Below are positions 51,901 through 64,000 of a DNA stretch of 64,000 bases, piece after piece. How positions within the stretch are numbered: the stretch's first letter is position 1; every line of letters begins with the position of its first letter. Under the pieces are notes generated by a model. That model saw only the letters and a list, made by a program, of their open reading frames with translations. It was not told where the DNA came from and did not search any database. Source of the stretch: Apostichopus japonicus (lineage: Eukaryota > Echinodermata > Holothuroidea > Aspidochirotida > Stichopodidae); NCBI RefSeq assembly GCF_037975245.1, contig NC_092564.1, positions 23,634,484-23,698,483 of the forward strand, in the 5' to 3' direction. The translations under genes were made by a program, and so were the position numbers.

Positions 51901-54693
51901 TATATTTCATGTTATTATTTTGAATTTTCATGTCCATGCATCCTGATTTCTGGAACCTTCTTTTTTTTAAAGTGAATTGAATCCTAAAAAGTCTTAGTAT
52001 CATTTTTCAGTTGATTATGTAATGTCTCCTGAAATTCTATGAATATTCATCAATGATATTTGTCATTTTTTTCTTTGTCAAGTTTGAGGTCTTATTAATT
52101 TTCAGTTTCTTATTGTTTAGTAAGATGAAGTGATCATTAAAGTGTTAAAAACTATTAGTGATATTATTATTATGATTGTGATTATGATTGTGATTATTAT
52201 TATTATTATAATTATTATTATTATTATGTTTTAAATTTTTTTTTGCAGGAATGGAAAACTCTCATCTGATTATGAAGGTGATCGAAGCACTGAGGATATG
52301 TTGGCCTTTATACAAAAGTAAGAAAATATATCTTTTCTGTAGTGTTTCTGTCTTATACATCATAGGAAGGGGCTGGTATTATTGGGCAAGATTCAATTTG
52401 AACTATGATGCCCACCACAATTTATTTATCGATTGAACATTAGGAAATACAATTACTTAACTGTTGAAATAGATATTAAGTTTTTGGGGGTTTTTTTTGT
52501 CCAGATGCTTTCTGGAATGGTGGAAAGTTTGCCTGCAGGAGGTTAAAGTATTGTTACTTTTATTTTATTGTGCAAAAATGGGTTATTACACTATTGCAAG
52601 TGTCTAGTCTCAAAACTGTAGTAAAGTCATTGCAACCGTTTCAGGGCTTACATATTTATGCCTTCGGTGGTCATAGCCACCTTTCAAGGAAGGACCTAAG
52701 GTCCATGACTTCTTGAATCACCAAGAAATCTTTACCTCCCTGATCTTCTAAAATGCTTTCAAAGTTTCATCTGTACAGTCATTTTAATTCAGTGTTTTAA
52801 GATATTCAAGTAGTCAGTTGTGTTTGCTATGTATGACAGCATCCTGCCATGCAAAGTGCACCTGTGTTGTTTTGTATTGCATTGTATTGTTTTGTATTGT
52901 ATTGTATTGTATTGTTTTGTATTGTATTGTATTGTTTTGTATTGGATTGTATTGTATTGTTTTGTATTGAATTGTATTGTTATGTATTGAATTGTATTGT
53001 TATGTATTGTTTCGAATTGTATTGTATTTTATTGACTATTATGTTGAAATGTTACAATTGAAGTACAACAGCTGTTTTTTAACAAAGAACTACATGCTTG
53101 TCAAAGGCAGTTGGTAGTTAAATGCATCAACCTGTTAGAAGTATATAGTCTGGTTTGCAAATAACTGCAACATTAAAGTAAACTTAGAAATAGCATTTTG
53201 TGTTTACTTTTTTCCCCCCAATTTGATCCTTTGTTTTTCTTCTTCTGTTTAGCCCCAATCGAGAAGTTCCGAAGCCCCCGGTAGAGGCCAAATGGAGCGA
53301 CGAACCGAGCTCCGTCAATCACCTGACGGGGGACACCTTCAGCTCTTTCATTACAGAGAATAAAAACGTTCTCACCATGTTTTATGCTCCTTGGTGCGGA
53401 CATTGTAAAAAGGCCAAGCCGCATTTTACGGCAGCCGCTGAAAAACTGAAAGATAACACCGACAGTAGGTTAGCAGCCGTTGACTGCACAGAAGTTAAAG
53501 GTGAGATCCCATCATCTCAAAAATGGTCATATTGTTACATTCTGTTGACTGCTATTGAGTGGAGCTATTTATATGATATATTGCTATTTATATTTTATTG
53601 CTATTTATATTGCTATTTATTGCTATTTATAATTATTAGTTTTTATTTATTTTTATATTTTTATTTTTATTTTATATATATTTTTTATTTATTATTAATA
53701 TTTATTAATACTATTTACATTGCTATTTATTGCTATTTATTATTATATACTATTATTTATTGCTATTTATATTATATATTGCTTTATATAGAGGAGCTAT
53801 CAAAACGTTGAGGGTGGGGAAGGGTACCTAGTGGGTGGTAGGGGGTCTTCACCACAAGAATATTACTTTTGTAGATGATAAATTGGCCCAGGTGGTTCAT
53901 TGAACAATTCTATTCTCTCTATGAAACGGGATGGATGTCTGTGTTTCATTGACATTTTTGCTTAGAAAGTTGACTTTTTGTCCAAATTTTTGAGAGCAAA
54001 AATTATAAATTGGATAAATTATGTAGTGTGTGAAACAAAAAAGTGATCTTTTGATTGGGTAATTCAAATGATCCAGATAAATGAGTTAGCACCGCCTTGA
54101 GTGCCTCTCTAGCTACACTCTCTGCTCCGCCCCTCACCCTCCCTCCCGTCCTCCACTGTACCTACGAGGATTCTCAGTGCTTGTAGGTAGGAAAGAGAAG
54201 GGTGGGATATGATAAGAAGAAAATGACTCTCCCTTGTTGACTTGAAATTGCGAGAACTGTGGTATTCCTTTGTTGTTTCGTGGCTGTTGCCAATAATGTT
54301 CCATGTTGGGTGATGACTGGAGAGGGCAGAGGGGGGGGCCTTGGCAGGTTTTATTTTTTGGGGGGGGGGAGGCATCACAACTTAGACTAAGATGAGCTAA
54401 CCAATGCCTTCATTTCATATGTCCATTTCAAACTACAGCACAGTGATGATAAAATAATTACGCAGCATATTAGACATGAATTTATTCTTTCTCCTGTGTT
54501 CTTATCTTGCCATTTTTTTGTCCCAACAGATATTTGCCAAAAATATGGCGTCTCTGGCTACCCAACATTTAAACTCTTCCAGAACGGTGAACTCGGGGAG
54601 CCATTCACCGGCGGAAGAGACGAGGCGGGTTTCGTGAATTTTATGTCCACCCTTAGTCCATCTTCATCTTCAAGACAAGCGGGTGACCTTTAA
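33942..54693 (+). CDS. PDIA5: PDIA5-like protein disulfide isomerase with five CGHC domains, 21 exons, 765 aa
   Basis: Exons: 33942-33977, 35653-35785, 37817-37970, 39691-39736, 40118-40210, 41103-41163, 42295-42362, 43269-43360, 43665-43733, 44383-44519, 45469-45536, 45825-45919, 46365-46430, 47109-47248, 47814-47884, 49198-49522, 50336-50403, 50984-51078, 52249-52317, 53253-53500, 54530-54693; phases are consistent. It should catalyse disulfide formation and isomerisation in the ER lumen. A hydrophobic signal peptide (1-21) precedes a non-catalytic thioredoxin-like domain. The stretch FLKDPTGDIPWEEDPGAQDV is nearly diagnostic for PDIA5. Catalytic motifs WCGHC have Cys pairs at 176/179, 298/301, 421/424, 553/556 and 677/680, each with a later cis-Pro motif GFPT or GYPT. 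Vertebrate PDIA5 (about 519 aa) has three catalytic sites, CSMC, CGHC and CPHC. The C-terminus AGDL is a poor KDEL-type signal. Confidence 0.95.
34985..35410. mobile_element. Probable dispersed repeat fragment, PDIA5 intron 1
   Basis: The sequence has a G-run/C-run foldback near 35015 (GGGGGGCGGATGCCCCCC). Its right part (35318-35393) is shared in inverse orientation with 39364-39445. The paired copies show that at least this part is a dispersed repeat; assigning the whole stretch to one element is an inference. Confidence 0.5.
35653..40210 (+). other. PDIA5 N-terminal non-catalytic thioredoxin-like domain (exons 2-5)
   Basis: Residues about 22-154. The segment begins NLVQDVTDIKEFKKVLRTRT, which parallels the human PDIA5 segment with LRTRNNVLVL. 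It has no CxxC; the equivalent strand reads VLVVFADN. It ends in the WEEDPGAQDV linker that leads into the first catalytic domain. Confidence 0.85.
39355..39660 (-). mobile_element. Dispersed repeat, second copy (inverted), PDIA5 intron 3
   Basis: Read on the minus strand, CAAGCTGACCTAAGTCAGTC, then a TTCATATTTAACGTCCATAA segment and GAATTGTCAATTGTCAACAA match the plus-strand sequence at 35318-35395 with few differences. Upstream on the minus strand are a CATA/TATG microsatellite and a GCAAGCAGGAACTCGCGAAG block absent from the first copy. The family is unnamed. Confidence 0.75.
41103..43733 (+). other. PDIA5 catalytic domain a1 (exons 6-9)
   Basis: Residues 155-250. The Trp of WCGHC is split by a phase-1 intron (T at 41163, GG at 42295). 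Exon lengths are 61, 68, 92 and 69. The cis-Pro motif is GFPTILYF. The human site here is CSMC, so the CGHC form is a difference from vertebrates. Confidence 0.9.
42363..42631. repeat. AACTTGAAG minisatellite starting at the PDIA5 exon 7 splice donor
   Basis: The core GTAACTTGAAG recurs about sixteen times in a higher-order unit of about 70 bases. The array begins directly at the donor (exon end GCT followed by GTAAGTAACT). CTGTAAGTAACT recurs at 42559-42570, with CTGTATGTAACT and CTGTACGTAACT variants elsewhere in the array. Confidence 0.9.
44383..46430 (+). other. PDIA5 catalytic domain a2 (exons 10-13)
   Basis: Residues 251-372. The acidic linker AEWSDEESEVVHLSDDSF precedes VLVMFYAPWCGHC. 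Trp is again split by a phase-1 intron (44519/45469), and exon lengths are 137, 68, 95 and 66. The cis-Pro motif is GYPTVKYF. Confidence 0.9.
44469..45293. repeat. 77-bp minisatellite duplicating the exon 10 / intron 10 boundary of PDIA5
   Basis: About ten to eleven head-to-tail copies with an exact 77-base period. Copy 1 is the real 3' end of exon 10 plus its donor (GT at 44520). Intact CACCATGTAAGTCCAT recurs with GT at 44597, 44674, 44751, 44828, 44905, 44982, 45059 and 45136. Two degraded copies follow (45213, 45290). Each copy carries coding-like TTAGTTATGTTCTATGCACC. Because 77 is not a multiple of 3, use of a later donor would shift the frame and reach an in-frame TAG. Confidence 0.97.
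47109..49380 (+). other. PDIA5 catalytic domain a3 (exon 14 to mid exon 16)
   Basis: Residues 373-504. It begins with a proline run and EADWSDEETEVNILSSDKF, then HSLVMFYAPWCGHC with the Trp codon split (47248/47814). The rest, with GFPTLKYLNYGK and SGGRESADFIRFM, is continuous in exon 16, so the introns found in a1, a2 and a4 are absent here. Confidence 0.9.
49535..49625 (-). mobile_element. LINE/SINE-type 3' tail, minus orientation, PDIA5 intron 16
   Basis: On the minus strand CATTGTAAAGTGCTCTTGAA is followed by AGAGCGCTATATAAATT and an A/T-rich tail. It is the same type of terminus as at 29366-29440 but not the same copy. Confidence 0.6.
49699..49722. repeat. (TA)n microsatellite, PDIA5 intron 16
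   Basis: An uninterrupted TA dinucleotide run of about 24 bases. Confidence 0.9.
51414..51860. mobile_element. hAT-like MITE in PDIA5 intron 18
   Basis: Perfect 14-base terminal inverted repeats CAGGGATGTGCCCA / TGGGCACATCCCTG. The flanks share CATGAA (51408-51413 and 51861-51866), or 7 of 8 bases if the boundary is shifted by one. Repeated GCCCAGCACT motifs lie near the left end. There is no transposase; length 447 bp. Confidence 0.8.
52150..52230. repeat. (ATT)n / (GATTAT)n microsatellite upstream of PDIA5 exon 19
   Basis: Imperfect ATT and TTATGATTGTGA repeats that end about 20 bases before the exon 19 acceptor. Confidence 0.85.
52862..53030. repeat. (TATTG/TTTTG)n microsatellite, PDIA5 intron 19
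   Basis: Units of five bases, mostly TATTG with regular TTTTG interruptions, giving TTTTGTATTG and longer composite periods. Confidence 0.95.
53253..54693 (+). other. PDIA5 catalytic domain a5 (exons 20-21)
   Basis: Residues 629-765. The linker EAKWSDEPSSVNHLTGDTF precedes VLTMFYAPWCGHC. Here the Trp codon is intact within a 248-base exon, unlike the four other catalytic domains. The cis-Pro motif is GYPTFKLF. The tail SPSSSSRQAGDL ends the protein. Confidence 0.92.
53535..53795. repeat. TTGCTATTTAT repeats, PDIA5 intron 20
   Basis: TGCTATTTAT(T/A) recurs many times in AT-rich sequence starting about 35 bases after the exon 20 donor. Frames through it give only Tyr/Leu/Ile-rich peptides. 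Confidence 0.85.
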
Positions 54694-57600
54694 CGTCAGG
54701 AGAAATGTATTCCTTTAAGTAAATTAGAAAGATCGGTCTTTGGGGAAACTAGGTTGCCTTAATTTATTTTCTGTTCAGAGGGAAAACTATGATAAGGTGT
54801 GTTTGAAGGATCATTTTATGTTTTTTTATGGTTGATTCTGGGAAGGGGTGAGCGATTTTTTTTGTTTTCGTTTTTAAATCTTAAATGAACGTTAGATTTC
54901 GTTGTCAAAATTCAGAAACTTTTGAAAATGTGGTTTATTTTTCTCTGGCGCTCTTCTCTAGCTATCTATCTATCTCTCTGATTTGACATGAAAATGATGA
55001 AAGGGTAACATTGATTTTATTTATTTCTCAAATATTTATTATCCTTTGTGACATCATGGTATAGTCATTAAGTCTCATAGATTAGGTTTTGAATCAAAAC
55101 TCTAGAGAACGAAATGGGAATTGATGCTAAAAGTATTATATTTGATTTGAAAGCTTGACTTCCACGTTAAGTCGTTTACCAATTGGTCCATGTCCATTCT
55201 GGTCTTGTTGCTCGCAACATTTTGTTTTTAAAATCACTTCTCTATTATTGATGACGGTGATTTTTCACCACCATCTTTTTAGGAAATATTGTCTTCCAAT
55301 CAAAGGTCACAAAGTACCCGTTATTAATATAAACCTTGCAAAGTAAAGTCTTTCTTTATGAATTATGTTGGGGGAACTCGTCCGTCACGCAGGGGTCGCC
55401 CGAAGGTCAGTCTCAATTTTCCAAACGATCGTCACAGGGCAGTTTGAGATTCTGAAGTTTATTTTTCCTGACGATATTTGGAGGAACAAGGTCTCCTTTG
55501 ACCGGCACTGCTTCCCTTTAAAGCAGCAGATGTGCCATGTGTCATTTTGGCCCACGGTTCAATGTACAGATGCAACAATCATTTCTGTAAAGTAAGTACT
55601 GTGGCTTAGACCGTATGATGTTATTACACAGGAGATAAAATAGTTCTTCTGTACACATAAACATGTTGCATATTGATCATAATGTGGATTGCTGGCACTG
55701 AAAAGTTAACATCTTTTTTGACATGACATGAAAACAAACTGGAACTGTCTCCTCTCAGGGTCACCAATTCAGATGTTTCCTCTCAATGGTTTAAATTAAA
55801 GTTTTTTGACATACTTACAATTGCACTGGACTTGCAAGTAGTTTGGGCTAATCATGTTTTTTCAAATTTTATTGATTTTATTGGATTGTTTTTTCTTCTT
55901 TTTTGGTGGCTTCAATAACATATTCTTTTTAGCATATTGGGCACCAAAGCATAATTAACACTTTCATTTACCTTCCATCTTTTGAGGCAATTTTGACAAA
56001 ACTATGACCCTATTCGTTGAACTTTTCTGCGTTAACTCAGCACATGGATCTGTTGTGTGGCTAAGTATAAGTCCTTTGCTTCAATTGTGGGCGCAACATC
56101 CAAATTTCACACAAATATCTTGATAGATACAGCTCTCTATGGTTTGAACCGCAACCTTCTGTTGAGCCGAGTATTGGAAATGGGAAAGCAAATAGTATGG
56201 AATGAACTTTTGTGATTCAAAGAGTTGATGACAATAGCTGACAAAAGAAAAGACAATGGTACAGAGGGTGAAACAGATGTTGTTCAGTGCTTTCATCAGG
56301 TGCATATTTAAGATGGGGGGGGGGTGGGCAAAGCTTTTCAGGTTGGGCAGTCAGCAGAAACTAGTTTCTAAAATAAACAAATTCTTACTCTTTGTTGAGA
56401 GTAGCCAGACAAACAATTGGGGGCCTTCCCACCTCCCTCGCCACTGGTTTTTCATTAAAATTATTGATAATCTGCAGTATTGAAAAGAATAGTTAAGATG
56501 GACTTCATCAACTGTTAAACGTAGATACAGAATTAAGCTGTATTGAGTATTAAGTGTGATTATGGGAAGTAAATCATGCACTAAGATAAGAGAGTAATTT
56601 GTCATTGGTTTTGTGTGTATTGCTTACCTAATAACATTTACAGTGTTAGCAGAGACAATAGGCCACTCATTAAACAGATCTTTCAGTTTCAAGTAGTATG
56701 TAGCCTACTACTCTGTGAAAGTCAGTGTTCTTCAAAACGAAATCTACATTCCAAGAAGAGGAAACACAGAATATCTAGTCACAGAGGAAGGAGGATATAT
56801 GATGTATTATCTCTTATCTTCTTACAAAAGATGTTTAAAACAATGTGTAATTCTGCTTTCTATCGTGTTGTTGTCATGTCAATAATTCAGGTAGAAGTTA
56901 GCAGACACTAACAGCACACCCAAACAAACATATTGTTCTTAAAGAATAGAGGGCAGCAATCCGAAATAACTAGTAATAATCAAAAGGTAATATATGTCAT
57001 AATACAATGACTGTGTCATCAAGAAAGGCTGCAGCTATATGTAGCTATTTGTCCTATGCAGCCTGGCTGCATGCTGCTGTAGCGCCCTCTTCATCTGGGC
57101 CTCCTAGTCTCACCATAATACCATGACAGTTGTCAGATATGATATTATTCTGGAGCATTTTGGATAGATGCCAGTGACAATGGCAAAACTGATCAGTATT
57201 TTTTCAAGCCTTAGATCAAATCAATCAGTGAAGTGTGATGTTTGTATTGCAATTAGGATGGTACTGCACAGATAGGATTTAATGTGATTAGAGAGACTGT
57301 TAAAAGAGGTTTAAAAAGCTATAACAGCTTATCAGGGATGTTATGTCATTCTTCATCATGACTGTCAATAATTAGGTATAGTCTTTAATTTATCAGGGTA
57401 ACCTTTTCATCATGTTAGTCAATAAAGCCTAGCCTTAGTTCGAAGCTGTTATTTCACATGTTAGTTTATAAGGCCTAGCCTTGAATCATGGCTGTTACTT
57501 GATTCCAGTTTTAGAAATCAACCTGCCAAAGTAACTCTGGTAACTGTAGTTAACCTGTGTTCTTAACAATATTTTGGATGGGCTACTGAGCATGGGTCAT

Positions 57601-59056
57601 AATGTTTTAAATATATAATAACAATGAAACAATGAAAATTTAGCTTGAATCATCTATATTCAACTATGCATATTCAGAAAGAATCTTGATGGCTGAAGTG
57701 CGCATGAGTTTTTGTGCAGAGATTTTGTACAATATGCACGAAGGTAATTAAATACCTGTCAAATTTTGGGCTGGTTTCCATGGTAACTATATTTTTGTAT
57801 GCAAGAAATACTGCAAATGTGATGTCCAAAAATTCTGTTGAACTTTTTTTCCTTTTACAATTTCCCTCCCTCATATTGATGATTAAATTTTATTCATTAT
57901 CCATTCTTATACTCTTTTCTATTTATATGATGGGTTTACATTGACAAGGGTATATACTGTTTAGTATTACCTTGAATGGTCAAAGGTCAAAATCATGTTG
58001 CTTCACTGGTGAATGGGTTTATGAAATAAACATGTTTCTACACAATCATATGAAATAAACATCTTTCTACTCAATCATTTAGTAGTGTTCATTTTTCTTG
58101 GGTGATCATTAAAAACCTTATTTACGTATCATAATAACTGGCCTAGAAGATTGTTAGCCAGCGAGTAGATAGGCCCATATATAGCCTATGTGTGTAAAGG
58201 TGAAGGGCATGTATGATATGCTAAATGTCAGGTTATTTCAGAGGGAAACATTCACTACCCCACCTAATAGCTGGTCAGAACTCCCACAACACCCCAGATG
58301 TTAGAATATATTGCTTCCCAGTCACCCATCCGCCAAATTCCACCACTCTCTATGATCACAATTGGCAGACATAGACAGGGCAATATGAGGTTACTGCACA
58401 TAGAAGCCATCCATGCAAAGCTATTTATGCATTCTTTTATGAAAATATATTTATGAGTTGTTTACATTACGAGTACATTGGCTTTCTAAAATGAACGAAC
58501 GATTAAGGCAAACAGCAACTGTTTTTCTGTGAACGACCTTTGCTGAACTAGGTCACATGCAAAAGTACTTTCCTGTGATTGGCTACATTTGTCAAAACTT
58601 CAGGTTAAGTTGTGACACGCAGAACACTGTCGGCTATCCGTCTGGAAAACACTTGCTCTGTTTTGCCGAATGGAGCCGAACGTGACTTAAAAAAAGGGGC
58701 AGATGTAGAATTTCAAACGAAGAGGACGGGAAAGGGGAGTGGCATAGCTGGGAAACATTTAGGCCATAATTTAGATTTATAATTAAATTTCAGACGGGTG
58801 GTTTGTATGTGTGTGTTTGAAGGGGGGGGGGGGAAGAGGGGGGTTGGGGATAACTTCACAATATCGGAGTATTCGCGATTTTCCACGCTACGACGGTCGA
58901 GTTCTGATTCGCATTTAGTAGAGCAGTGTGCAAACTTGTGTATTTTGATACTTTTCTTCTATTTAACTAGGTTTTAAAATCATTCAATTCCTATTGATTC
59001 TCCAGTTCTTCCCTCCACGTTCTTCTCTTTATACCCCTCCGTCCTTAGGCTTCTTG
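54694..59056. other. PDIA5 3' UTR and intergenic region to ABI
   Basis: The first part is PDIA5 3' UTR with T-rich runs. I recognise no coding exon. Short ORFs (for example 55365-55595 and 56615-56911) show no motif or conserved sequence. GAAATAAACAT occurs twice at 58020-58065. A poly-G run lies near 58825. Confidence 0.4.
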
Positions 59057-59063
59057 TCCCGTA

Positions 59064-59913
59064 CGCGAAATTATTTTTCCCACTTCGACGCGGCCATATT
59101 AGCATAATGGGCGTGGACTATCGGTCGTTGTTACGGCTTATTAGTCCACGTCACAGACTATGCAGCGATATCTCTCGGGTGTTTGTTTGGGTGCTGAAAG
59201 TTCTCAATTAAGTTACATGTCAGGGATTCTAGTACACGTACCAGTATAATAAATAGTATAGCACAGAGGGACATTGCTATTTAGGCATAGTTATAGCAGG
59301 GAGCTGCTACTCTAACAGTAACAGCTCCCTGGTCATAGTTAATACAGACGCAAGTGACAACTGTTTAATAAAATGGGTAGAATATTTCAAGTCCGTAACA
59401 ATACGAACTAATGATGAAAGCACGTAGGCTCCTTACTGCCGTTTAAAAGGGAGTTCATTTATAAATGAACAAATAATTTAGAATGATGGATAAAACAATA
59501 TGGGGCACAATACAATACATGTATCTTTGTAGGTTTTTAGCATTGAAAGGTCAGTACGCCTACCTATAACTTTTCCAGACCCTGCTGTCACTGGAGGTTC
59601 TTTTCCAAACTTTTCCAGACACGGGAGGTTCATAACACATCTAATAAACAAACACAGTTTGATTTTGTGATGGAATTTACCTCAAGAGCTCCATAAGACC
59701 CGATTGACTGGGAGGAGCAGTCGCACATCATCATGGATCTCATGAAGTCATGTCTTAGGCCTGAGTATATTAGGCCTGAGTATATTAGCTGAGTATATTA
59801 TTTAAGAGCTTTACGTAAGAGCTCGAAGTCGAAGTCACAAACTTGCCGGCCTGTGACGTATTTCATAAGCCACGCCCATGTGGCCGCGTTCAAGTGGGAA
59901 AAATAATTTCGCG
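59064..59913. mobile_element. 850-bp terminal-inverted-repeat element upstream of ABI
   Basis: The left end and the reverse complement of the right end both begin CGCGAAATTATTTTTCCCAC. They agree at 32 of the first 34 bases, and after a short gap share ATGGGCGTGG. The flanks are identical 7-mers TCCCGTA (59057-59063 and 59914-59920), or GTCCCGTA if the shared G is counted. No ORF of note lies inside, so it is non-autonomous. The superfamily is uncertain. It ends about 280 bases before the ABI start codon. Confidence 0.88.
59295..59332. repeat. Short perfect hairpin inside the TIR element
   Basis: CAGGGAGCTG and CAGCTCCCTG form a 10-bp stem around a 14-base centre that can extend the pairing through TACT/AGTA. 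Confidence 0.6.
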
Positions 59914-60194
59914 TCCCGTACCAGTACGGCCATCGTAACTACTACATGCAATCACCGTATAAACACCTAAAGTTGATACATTTGCTATAGCGCCCTCACT
60001 TCCAGGGTGATTATCCACAATCTCCGACAAGGAAGAGAAAAGGTAGCTAGGCTTGGTCAGTCTAGCTAATTTGTGTATGTAACCTACGTTAACAAGAATT
60101 TTACGTTAGTATAGTGTAAGGATTTCCGTCGAAGTTGGTATCAGACTTTCTACAGTTTTGGAGTGCAAATAAACGGAAATCGTAGGCTTTCATC

Positions 60195-63219
<3,025 letters not shown>

Positions 63220-64000
63220 GTAGGTCACGTCCCCATCACACAGGGATGGCTCTTTCAAACCTTTTTTCTTTCTTTGATAAGTCAAACAGTCATTGTGAAT
63301 TATGTAAATGTGGAAATGCCAATGGAAAACTTGAAAGTTACTTGAAAACTTCCTTAGTTACTTCATAGAGGGTGTTATTCTATAGGCAGGGAAAATGTCT
63401 TCAATGACTGTTGATTACATAACACTCAAGTTCCTTCCAGAAATGATGTTTGGTCTTTCAAGCATTTTTATAACTTTCAACTTATGCTGTGAAATCTTAA
63501 CCGTGGGTCAATTTGCTAAAAAAAAAAGCAGCTTTGGGTTCTTGTGTATAATAAAAAAATATATATATTTATAAAAATTAGCACTATAAGAAAAAACTCT
63601 GCTCGAGAAATTTCTCAAAGATCTCTTGACAGACTAATTTTTATCTAACCTTACCGTAAAGGTTTTTATGTTATTTTTTTATGATTTGGTGTTGATCAGC
63701 CAGGCCTGTCAAAAGATTCTGCCTGTGCAATATTTAAATCTGTAAAGTTTTGCTGGAAATTGCGTTCACAGAGATCGAATTTGCTAAATTTTTATGTCAC
63801 TAATCAAGTTTGTTAGTACATAAGTCAATGGAATTCTGTATCCTTCCAAGAGCAGCAGTGGATTGAATCATGGACAAATGTTACATCTTTCAAATTCATT
63901 TGCGTTTTGTCTAAAGGAAAGATACCCGTTAGTTCGTTGACCAAACATGCCTGCGGTCTGAACGTAGCTAATTATTATCGCCATAGAAACTAAATCCCGT
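63220..64000 (+). other. ABI intron 4, partial
   Basis: Sequence after the GTAGGT donor. No further ABI exon is recognisable before the window ends. AT-rich with short A-runs. Confidence 0.6.

Larger units (their letters stand above)
49381..52317 (+). other. PDIA5 catalytic domain a4 (mid exon 16 to exon 19)
   Basis: Residues 505-628. The proline-rich linker VVPTPPPPPEEDF leads to AVLVMFYAPWCGHC with the Trp split (49522/50336). Exons of 68, 95 and 69 bases match those of a1 and a2. The cis-Pro motif is GFPTLKLF. Confidence 0.9.

Noticed and set aside
33942-54693. TXNDC5 (ERp46) as the identity of the PDI gene
   Set aside because: TXNDC5 also has several CGHC domains, but the non-catalytic N-terminal domain and the WEEDPGAQDV linker are PDIA5 features.

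Overview
This window is nuclear DNA of an animal. Genes are split into many short exons separated by introns of roughly 0.3-4 kb with GT-AG borders, the sequence is AT-rich, and intergenic and intronic DNA carries short DNA transposons and minisatellites. The proteins are plainly metazoan. The gene content and repeat style suggest a marine invertebrate deuterostome, probably an echinoderm; that placement is an inference, because no species marker is present.

Four protein genes can be assembled exon by exon with consistent splice phases. (1) Minus strand, 9984 down to 1820: a hinderin (KIAA1328)-family coiled-coil protein, 7 coding exons, 775 aa. (2) Plus strand, 12829-29661: alkylglycerone-phosphate synthase (AGPS), the peroxisomal ether-lipid enzyme, 21 exons, 637 aa, with a near-consensus PTS2. 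It is head-to-head with hinderin. (3) Plus strand, 33942-54693: a PDIA5-like protein disulfide isomerase, 21 exons, 765 aa, with one non-catalytic and five CGHC thioredoxin domains, two more catalytic domains than vertebrate PDIA5. (4) Plus strand from 60195, running off the right edge: an Abl interactor (ABI1/2-like), first four coding exons.

Between and inside the genes: a pair of GATATC-rich elements lies between hinderin and AGPS (10.08-11.35 kb); an hAT-like MITE with an 8-bp target duplication lies in AGPS intron 1; a second hAT-like MITE lies in PDIA5 intron 18; an 850-bp terminal-inverted-repeat element lies just upstream of ABI; two inverted copies of a dispersed repeat lie in PDIA5 introns 1 and 3; LINE/SINE-type 3' tails and many minisatellites also occur. 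At three places a tandem array overlaps a real splice site and multiplies it: the PDIA5 exon 10 donor (77-bp unit, about ten copies), the PDIA5 exon 7 donor, and the AGPS exon 19 acceptor.

The four genes act in different processes (cohesin/cilium-associated coiled coil, plasmalogen synthesis, ER oxidative folding, actin regulation) and show no sign of a shared pathway. I do not see a new multi-gene system. The most unusual features are the splice-site-multiplying minisatellites, the expanded PDIA5, and the GATATC elements.
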